NCBI RefSeq assembly: GCF_946998835.1
Contig: NZ_CAMQAZ010000015.1
Span: 1 to 60,020 of the forward strand
From: an uncultured Corynebacterium sp.
Lineage (GTDB): Bacteria > Actinomycetota > Actinomycetes > Mycobacteriales > Mycobacteriaceae
Length of the DNA: 60,020 nt
Direction of reading: 5' to 3'
In this document: positions 54,223 through 60,020 of the stretch, in pieces
Position numbering within the stretch: position 1 is the first letter of the stretch
How the letters are laid out: each line of letters starts with the position of its first letter
Position numbers and translations under genes: made by a program
Notes under the pieces: generated by a model
Databases searched by the model: none
The model's input: the letters and a program-made list of their open reading frames with translations, nothing else
Told to the model about the DNA's origin: nothing

Positions 54223-55500
54223 CTAGTCCGCGCTCTGGCTGCGAATGAGCCAGCCGAGGCCAAAGCCCACGATTGCGGCCATTAGTGCCCACACTGCTGG
54301 ATTGACTGAGTTCGAGTCTTCCTCAGTCGAAAGGGGCATGCTGGTGTAGGTGGGCTTTGTTTCCTTCTCATTTTTTGGCAGCACCTGTCCACTTGGGAAT
54401 ACGTTCTTGACGGCTTCGGTGAGATCGTCAGCGGTCAGGTTTTTGCCTAGAACAGCGATGGCGTAGCGGTCATTGTCGCCTAAGAAGCCGGCGGTGGTGT
54501 GCTGCTCTTCGTACCAGCCGGATTTGTTTGCGATGGTTTCCTTCGGCAGTGCAGCGCGGAGGCCGAAGTTCTGGTCCGCATCGCCGTAAGAGTATCGCGG
54601 TAGCGAGTACATCAGCTGACGCATGTATCTGGTCTCTGTGTGGCTCAGTCCGCCCTTTTCGCTCAGCATGCGGTCAAAGTAGGCGACCATGTCGGCCGGG
54701 GTGCTGGTGGTGGCTCCCCACATAGGCGAGCCGACAGTCTTATCCGACAGGCCATAGCGGTCTCGAACATTGTCAACGATGCGAGTTTGGCCGTAGGCAT
54801 CCCACAGCGCGTCGGTCGCCTCGTTGTTGGAGTAGCGAATCATGTCATCGCGCAGCATGGCATCGGGGTTGCCCTCGACTGGCATATCGCCCTTGCCGGC
54901 AACAATTTCGCCCTTCTTAGGTGGCGTGTAGTTGGAGTAGGCCACAACGTCGGCGACGAACACCTTCATGAGACTGGCAAGCCGAAACTTATCGTCGCAA
55001 TGCGAATTGCAGATGAACTCACCGGTCTGGCGGTCCAGGATGCCCATGCCGAGCATGCCGCCCTTATCGTCGAACTTCTCGGTCACTTCGTCGAGCCGCG
55101 TTTGCACATCCTGACCCCATTGGGTTTTGGCTCCGGGCACAATCGGTGGAAACTTCTTCGGATTGCTCTTCGCAGTGCTTTTCGACGGCTTGGTGGAGGA
55201 CTTTTCCGATGTCGTTGAAGCGGTTTTCTCCGCCGACTTGTCAGCGGTCTTGCCCGGGGTCTTCTCCGTGGTTTTTTCAGAGGCCTTTTCAGGGGTCTTC
55301 TTGGTTTTTGCGTCGGACGGCTTAGTGGGCTCGGTCGAGGATGGCGATGCTAAGACTACCTGGGGAAATGCATCGGTGCCGGTGGTATCAGCGTTTGCTG
55401 TGGCTGTCGCGTTTGCCAGCGGTGCAGTGGCTGACAGAGTAATAACCGCGGCGAGACTCGCGGCGATTCCACGGTGCGCGCGTTTAGGGCAATGAACCAT
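54223..55500 (-). CDS. exported serine hydrolase, beta-lactamase/DD-peptidase-like, C-terminally anchored
   Basis: This 425-residue protein has a signal peptide (about 1-35), a low-complexity linker (about 55-120) with repeated Glu-Lys-Thr blocks such as EKASEKTTEKT, and a penicillin-recognising fold. Its motifs are S176-L-M-K179, S224-N-N226 and K326-S-G328. A helix (398-419) near the end anchors it. It resembles class-A-like serine hydrolases of actinobacteria; substrate, and whether it binds beta-lactams, are unknown. No ribosome site precedes the ATG, while TAGACT lies about nine bases upstream, so it may be leaderless. Confidence 0.82.
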   Translation of the reverse strand: MVHCPKRAHRGIAASLAAVITLSATAPLANATATANADTTGTDAFPQVVLASPSSTEPTKPSDAKTKKTPEKASEKTTEKTPGKTADKSAEKTASTTSEKSSTKPSKSTAKSNPKKFPPIVPGAKTQWGQDVQTRLDEVTEKFDDKGGMLGMGILDRQTGEFICNSHCDDKFRLASLMKVFVADVVAYSNYTPPKKGEIVAGKGDMPVEGNPDAMLRDDMIRYSNNEATDALWDAYGQTRIVDNVRDRYGLSDKTVGSPMWGATTSTPADMVAYFDRMLSEKGGLSHTETRYMRQLMYSLPRYSYGDADQNFGLRAALPKETIANKSGWYEEQHTTAGFLGDNDRYAIAVLGKNLTADDLTEAVKNVFPSGQVLPKNEKETKPTYTSMPLSTEEDSNSVNPAVWALMAAIVGFGLGWLIRSQSAD

Positions 55501-55660
55501 GTTTAGAGAGTCTACAACTCTGTGCGAGTCGCGCTCGCCGTCAACTAGCTCATTCTGTTTATCGAGAGAGAGCGAGCCAGCTCACGTACAATTTTTGAAA
55601 AGATGGAATTTTCTCGGTTCTGTTAACTTACGCCGCATATTTGAGGAAGGTTGGATTTGC

Positions 55661-56551
55661 ATGGCTAATCCATTTGCTAAGGGCTGGAAGTACATGATGT
55701 CTTCATTCGACAAGAAGATTGAGGACAACGCGGACCCGAAAGTTCAGATTGCACAGGCTGCTGAGGCTGAGCGCCAGCGTCATCAGGAGATTCAGCGTCA
55801 GGCGGCGGCTATTATCGGCAACCGCAATCAGCTGGAGATGCAGCTTGGTCGGTTGACCTCCGAGCGCGACAAGATTACTGAGAACACCCGCCAGGCTCTC
55901 GCTAATGCGGATCAGGCTCGCGCCAAGGGGGATGAGGCAACTGCGCAGAAGATGGAAAGCACCGCGGAGGTGTTTGCCACGCAGCTGGTGAATGTGGAAA
56001 AGGAGCTGGAGAACACCACGCAGCTCCACCAGCAGGCCGTATCTGCTGCTGAGGAGGCACAGCGTCAGGCGCAGCAGTCACAGGCTCGCTACGAGCAGAT
56101 TAAGCAGGATATTCGCAAGCTTGAGTCGCAGGCGGATCAGGCCAAGATGCAGGAGACTGCATCGAAGACTCTTCAGAGTATGCAGGGAATTTCTGAAAAT
56201 CCGAATGTGCCGACCCTGGATTCGGTCCGTGAGAAGATTGAAGGCCGCTACGCCAATGCGCTGGGTGCCCAGGAGCTCGCGGAGTCCTCACAGGCAGGTC
56301 GTATGGCCGAGATTGAGACCTCCACTCGCGATGCCGCTGCCAATATGCGCCTGGCTGAGATCCGCGCCCAGATGAATAACGAGAACACCGCCCTCGAGTC
56401 CGGTGCTGCCGCGAAGGGCAACGCAGGTGAGCTGGAGTCCGCTGAGGATAGCGCGGATGCAGAGGTCGCTGAGGATACCACCGACACCGAAGCGGGCAGC
56501 GCAACCGATACCGCGGCAGACACTGCGGCAGATGTAGACGACGCGAAGTAG
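55661..56551 (+). CDS. PspA/IM30 family protein
   Basis: This 296-residue protein is nearly all coiled coil (about 20-230), as in phage-shock PspA and Vipp1, which coat and repair stressed membranes. MANPFAKGWKYMMSSFDKKIEDNADPKVQIAQA is typical of the family start. The last 60 residues are a Glu/Asp/Ala/Thr-rich tail not usual in PspA. The start at 55661 has AGGAAGG upstream. No PspB/PspC partner is next to it. Confidence 0.9.
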   Translation: MANPFAKGWKYMMSSFDKKIEDNADPKVQIAQAAEAERQRHQEIQRQAAAIIGNRNQLEMQLGRLTSERDKITENTRQALANADQARAKGDEATAQKMESTAEVFATQLVNVEKELENTTQLHQQAVSAAEEAQRQAQQSQARYEQIKQDIRKLESQADQAKMQETASKTLQSMQGISENPNVPTLDSVREKIEGRYANALGAQELAESSQAGRMAEIETSTRDAAANMRLAEIRAQMNNENTALESGAAAKGNAGELESAEDSADAEVAEDTTDTEAGSATDTAADTAADVDDAK

Positions 56552-56605
56552 CCTTAACCGACTACCGACGGCCACCAGTGGCCACCAAACAAGAAACCAA
56601 ACAAG

Positions 56606-56674
56606 AAAGTGTCGGGGTTTATAGCAGTGTGAGCGGGAAAATCCGCCATAAACTGCTATAAACCCCGACACTTT
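56606..56674. terminator. long hairpin between pspA-like and NYN genes, repeat-family copy 2
   Basis: A perfect 23-bp inverted repeat has arms at 56606-56628 and 56652-56674, with an inner GCGG/CCGC stem in the loop. The outer part, AAAGTGTC-GGGTTTAT, is shared with the hairpin at 40459. It stands between convergent genes and ends in CTTTTT, so it should stop transcripts from both sides. Confidence 0.8.
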
Positions 56675-56728
56675 TTCGCGTCAACAGCGCCTTTGGCGCC
56701 GACAGCATCGACCAGACCGCTAGCCGCG

Positions 56729-58294
56729 CTACTCTTCCAGCTTGCCGTTCTTCCGGGCGAGCAGAACCCCACGGATACCCGCGTGGAAACCATCGCGCAG
56801 ATTGACACGCTGCGTCTCCGTCAGCGTGTATTCGTGCAGAGTCTCGCACGCAAACTGCAGCAGCGGACGATCAATGTCCGGCGGCAGTCCACCGCCGGAG
56901 AGCAAGTGGGCGCTATCGCGTGCCTGCTCGGTCGCAATATTCTCGTACCACCAGTTCGCATACTGCTGGCCCACATCGAACGGCGTCTGGAACCCCGCGG
57001 ATGCCCACACCTCGTTCGGCAGGGGCACATACCGACTGCGCAGCTTCCTCCGCGGTGCCATCATCGACGGGTTCGGGCGCGGGCTTGGCTTTGGTGTGCT
57101 CTCACTGACGCTGCCTTCGCTTGCCGACGACTCCGCCGCCGACCCTGCATTGCCAGCTGTGTCCCCATTCTCGGCCCCGCCACTGTTCTCAGTGTTTCTA
57201 GCGGTTTCAGTCGTCGCGCCGGGCATAGCCGCTGGCGATGGCTGAGTTGGCTGACTTGGCTGGGTCGACTGAGTTGGCTGGGATGGGGAGGCACCCGAGG
57301 CACCCGAGGTACCCGAAACACCCGAGGCCGCTGGCGCCGTTTGCGCAGCCTCAGCGCCACCAGTGCGTTCTACCTCAGCGCGGTGCTCAGCCTGCGCCGG
57401 AATCTCCCGGGCACCCATCTTGGCTGCATGCTCGACCTCGTTGAACTTCGGTGAGTCAGCCTTGGCAGTCGGTGTGGCCGCGGCATTGTCTTCACTACGA
57501 CAGTCAGAGCCGCTGGCCGCTGTGGGGGAGGGCACAACGCGCTGGTCCTGCGGCACCTCCGGAGTGTTGGCCTCCGATGTGGCAGTGTCACCGTCGGCAG
57601 AGGAGGGAGTGGTCTCCGTGCCGTCGTCAAGCGAGCCCTCGCCCGGAGGCGTGATGCGCGTATCCGGCACGCGGGTGGCGCCGAGATCTTCGATGGGTTC
57701 GGCATCGCCCAGCGGCTTATTCGTGCGGGCGACCGGTGGGATCGGTCCTTCGAGAACGTTGAGCTGCATGGCATCGGCGAAGTCCTCACGAGGATCGAGG
57801 ATTGTCGTCGAATCACAGGCATGGCGAAGCGCACCGGACATGGAGTCCCAGCCGAAGCCGTAGAGGTGCACGCGCACTCCGGCGGCCGATGCCTCCGAGA
57901 CACCGGGCAGCATGTCCGCATCGCCCGAGACCAGCACGATATCGGAAACCTGATTGCGCAGGCCGGCGACGACCATGTCGGCAACCAAGCGCGTATCGAC
58001 GGCCTTCTGCGTCCGCCGGTCGCCCCATTCAATGAGTTGACCTGCGCGCAGCTGAACACCATCGATAGTGCGCAGCGAGCGCTGGTAACGATGCGGCCCC
58101 GACTCCGGGATGCCGTCGTACCAAAGTTGCCGCTGAACTGGCTGGTTCAGCTGCTGGTTAATCATTCGGTCAAGGACACTAACTACTTCTCTAAGGTCGA
58201 TTTCTAATTGCCCGCGGGCTCCGGTTTCCCACGAGTTGTAAAAGCTCGCCAATAAATATGACGTATCGACGAACACCAATGTGCGTTCAAGCAT
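56729..58294 (-). CDS. NYN-domain (PIN-like nuclease) protein with C-terminal unknown domain
   Basis: This 521-residue protein has a NYN/LabA-type nuclease domain (1-165): acidic residues Asp10 (VFVDTSYL), Asp100 (KAVDTRLVADM) and Asp125/Asp127 (LVSGDADML) would hold the metal ion. Such domains are thought to cut RNA. A 200-residue disordered linker with Gly-X-Ser and Gln-Pro-Thr repeats follows, then a conserved-looking C-terminal segment (410-521: RSRYVPLPNEVWASAGFQTPFDVGQQYANWWYENIATEQ onward) that I do not recognise. AGGAG precedes the ATG. Confidence 0.85.
   Translation of the reverse strand: MLERTLVFVDTSYLLASFYNSWETGARGQLEIDLREVVSVLDRMINQQLNQPVQRQLWYDGIPESGPHRYQRSLRTIDGVQLRAGQLIEWGDRRTQKAVDTRLVADMVVAGLRNQVSDIVLVSGDADMLPGVSEASAAGVRVHLYGFGWDSMSGALRHACDSTTILDPREDFADAMQLNVLEGPIPPVARTNKPLGDAEPIEDLGATRVPDTRITPPGEGSLDDGTETTPSSADGDTATSEANTPEVPQDQRVVPSPTAASGSDCRSEDNAAATPTAKADSPKFNEVEHAAKMGAREIPAQAEHRAEVERTGGAEAAQTAPAASGVSGTSGASGASPSQPTQSTQPSQPTQPSPAAMPGATTETARNTENSGGAENGDTAGNAGSAAESSASEGSVSESTPKPSPRPNPSMMAPRRKLRSRYVPLPNEVWASAGFQTPFDVGQQYANWWYENIATEQARDSAHLLSGGGLPPDIDRPLLQFACETLHEYTLTETQRVNLRDGFHAGIRGVLLARKNGKLEE
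57242..57323. repeat. short tandem repeats in the NYN gene linker
   Basis: Two copies of CTGAGTTGGCTG (57242-57253, 57269-57280) are followed by four 9-base units related to GAGGCACCC (57288-57323). They encode Gln-Pro-Thr and Gly-X-Ser steps of the linker. Lengths of three-base multiples keep the frame, so copy number may vary between strains. Confidence 0.7.
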
Positions 58295-58565
58295 GGCTCC
58301 TAATTCCTGATTCTTTATTAACTAAATTAAGCAAACCGGTTACATCGACAAGGATGCCCGAATAATTCATTCTATGCCCTAAACATGTTTAACTTCAGGG
58401 ACTATTCTTAATAAGCCGCATCACTGTGACCGCTCTGCGCGGGTCGGCGGGCGTGCGAGTCGTCGCGAGAAAACCGCTCGATGTGGGGCTGACGTGCAGA
58501 GAAATGCGGAGGAATTGACACTCGACGAGCGCGACCACACAGGAGAAGGGAAGTTATAAAGAGGT

Positions 58566-59801
58566 ATGAGACGCTGGTTCGGCCTTTTGGTTCTCATTAC
58601 CGTGATGGGGCAAGCGGTTTTCAACGGCGGTCGCGTGCTGCTTTCTTGGCGAGTCCTCGACTTCGGCGGTTCCGCCGCCACCATCGGTTGGTTCACTGCC
58701 GCATTTTCACTTGTACCTCTTATTATCGCGCTTCCCGCAGGCAAGCTTGTCGACAGCCGCCGCGCCACCGAAGTCATGTACTCCGGCCTTATTGCCACCG
58801 TCGTCGCCACGGCAGTAATGGCGCTCTCGCCGAACTTATCAATCCTTTTGCTCGGCTACGTCGCTCTGGGTTTTGCCCATATGACCACGCTGATTGCCGC
58901 TCAGGGCATGGTTTCGCATTTGCGTGGTGGCGTCGCCGGCCTGGATAGTCTCTTTGCCTACTTCACTCTCGGCATCTCTGTTGGTCAGTTCCTCGGCATC
59001 GTCGGCGCGGGTTTGTTCACGCCTAACCATGACAGCACGACCAGCACGGCGACCACTCCCGCACTTTGGGTAATGGCGGGAATCGGCATGCTCGCCCTGG
59101 TCATCGGCTGGCCAGTCGCCACCGCTTATCGACGGCACGAAGCGAGCGCAGCCGCCGAAGTACAAGCGGCTAGCAGTGTTGCGTCTTCCGCGCCGTCGCA
59201 AAGCGAAGCTGGTAACTCGTCGGTCCTCAACATCCTGCGTATCGACGGGATGACCAGCGCCATGGCTGTATCAATTGCGGTCATCGTCGCCATTGACCTG
59301 TTGACGGCATATGTGCCTGTGCTGGGCCGTGAACTGGGCTTCAGCGTTGCCGAAGTGACGGCCATCCTCGGCGCACGCAGCGGTCTTGCAATCATTTCTC
59401 GCGCTTTCATGCCGACCGTACTGCGCCGCGCCGACCGTGACCGTGTCCTGATTATTGCAGTGTGCGCAGGTGTCCTGCCTCTTCTTGCCATGCCGTGGCT
59501 TGGTAGCGCGTGGCTCATGGTTATTGCCGTTGGAATCTGTGGTTTGGCGTGGGGATTTGTGATGCCGATGTCGATGACATGGGTGAGCTCCTTGGTGGAT
59601 GCCGATGTCCGCGCACAGGCTCTTTCCATTCGGCTGATGGGCAATCGCCTGGCGCAGGTGATCCTGCCGCCGGTCGCTGGTTTGGGTGCTGCCGCGCTGG
59701 GCGCGGGCAGCGTCTTTCTCGGCGCGGGTGCGTTGATGGGGGTCGCGTCTGCCGCCGCTTGGCGACGACTCGCAGGTAGCAAGATGGCTTTGCCTCAGTA
59801 A
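58566..59801 (+). CDS. major facilitator superfamily transporter
   Basis: This 411-residue protein has twelve membrane helices with a cytoplasmic loop in the middle (about residues 190-225). LPAGKLVDSRRATEVMYSGL is the usual MFS loop 2-3 motif. It resembles sugar or drug exporters; the substrate is unknown. The ATG at 58566 follows AAAGAGGT. It is divergent from the NYN gene, 271 bases apart. Confidence 0.87.
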   Translation: MRRWFGLLVLITVMGQAVFNGGRVLLSWRVLDFGGSAATIGWFTAAFSLVPLIIALPAGKLVDSRRATEVMYSGLIATVVATAVMALSPNLSILLLGYVALGFAHMTTLIAAQGMVSHLRGGVAGLDSLFAYFTLGISVGQFLGIVGAGLFTPNHDSTTSTATTPALWVMAGIGMLALVIGWPVATAYRRHEASAAAEVQAASSVASSAPSQSEAGNSSVLNILRIDGMTSAMAVSIAVIVAIDLLTAYVPVLGRELGFSVAEVTAILGARSGLAIISRAFMPTVLRRADRDRVLIIAVCAGVLPLLAMPWLGSAWLMVIAVGICGLAWGFVMPMSMTWVSSLVDADVRAQALSIRLMGNRLAQVILPPVAGLGAAALGAGSVFLGAGALMGVASAAAWRRLAGSKMALPQ

Positions 59802-60020
59802 CTCAGGTCTGTCGAAGTGGTGGGGCTTTGACTGAGTAGTCGGGCCCTATTTGAGTCGTTGACTAGTAGTGACCTAGCTATGGGAGGGCTCTGAATCGGC
59901 GTACGGAGTTAACTTGAGTGGCGCATTTTCATAGGTCTATCAGGGGATTCGCTTTAATCTGGGCCTGTGTGTAATGTATCTGGAGGTCAGCGCGGCCAGG
60001 CGGTTTATGTGTTTGGTTGG
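59802..60020. other. end of the window
   Basis: No open frame, RNA gene or strong repeat is visible in the last 219 bases. It may be the start of a gap after the transporter gene. Confidence 0.5.

Noticed and set aside
57242..57323. CRISPR-like array
   Set aside because: Units are 9-12 bases without spacers and lie in frame inside a gene; they are coding tandem repeats. No cas genes exist in the window.

Overview
The window is a chromosomal replication-origin region of a Corynebacterium-type actinobacterium (order Mycobacteriales). The main reasons are the gene order rpmH-dnaA-dnaN-recF-dciA-gyrB-gyrA, a sigM-trxB-trxA-cwlM block beside a mycobacterial-type MurJ with a fused pseudokinase, the parA-parB-parS cluster with TGTTTCACGTGAAACA sites, and the ino1, ponA1 and rpsF-ssb-rplI-dnaB order also found in Mycobacterium. 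Base composition is moderately GC-rich, and GTG/TTG starts and apparently leaderless genes are common. The species cannot be fixed from the sequence alone. No insertion sequence, prophage, CRISPR array or rRNA operon is visible. Nearly all of it is core chromosome.

Layout. Positions 1-145 hold the end of a tRNA pair (Lys, partial; Ile). From 346 to 12.5 kb lies the leftward replication block: a DUF3566 membrane protein, gyrA, a two-gene insert (ribbon-helix-helix regulator plus a Doc-like protein whose Fic motif is degenerate), an alpha/beta hydrolase, gyrB, dciA, recF, dnaN and dnaA. The dnaN-dnaA gap (10351-10802) carries five DnaA boxes and is the likely oriC. A second box cluster and a perfect 20-bp palindrome lie in the dnaA-rpmH gap. 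From 13.2 to 19.8 kb runs the rightward block rpmH, rnpA, yidD, yidC, rsmG, parA, parB and a GNAT-like gene, with three perfect parS sites. A fourth, near-perfect parS is inside the Doc-like gene.

From 19.9 to 31.1 kb a leftward cluster handles envelope synthesis and thiol redox: cwlM (probable pseudo-amidase), trxA, trxB, sigM, murJ, a DUF6049 secreted protein and a NUDIX hydrolase. Divergent from it are pcnA, yqgE and the amino-acid exporter genes brnF/brnE. From 34.5 to 44 kb come mixed housekeeping genes: a hypothetical, an SBF-like transporter, SdpI with a Cys-rich tail, leuS, a membrane protein, a tandem universal stress protein, MarR and ino1. From 44.3 to 51.4 kb lie DUF5318, ponA1, a small membrane protein, rpsF, ssb, rplI and dnaB, with a cluster of DnaA-box-like sites just upstream of dnaB. 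The end (51.6-60 kb) carries an acyltransferase, an FAH-family enzyme, a thioredoxin, an anchored serine hydrolase, a PspA/IM30 protein, a NYN-domain nuclease-like protein and an MFS transporter.

The points most worth a second look are: the RHH/Doc-like cassette with its palindromic operator candidate, minicistron and a parS site encoding the residues at the start of its broken Fic motif; the origin-like DnaA-box cluster before dnaB; the 20-bp palindrome upstream of dnaA; interlocked inverted repeats between trxB and trxA; and two related long hairpins at convergent gene ends.
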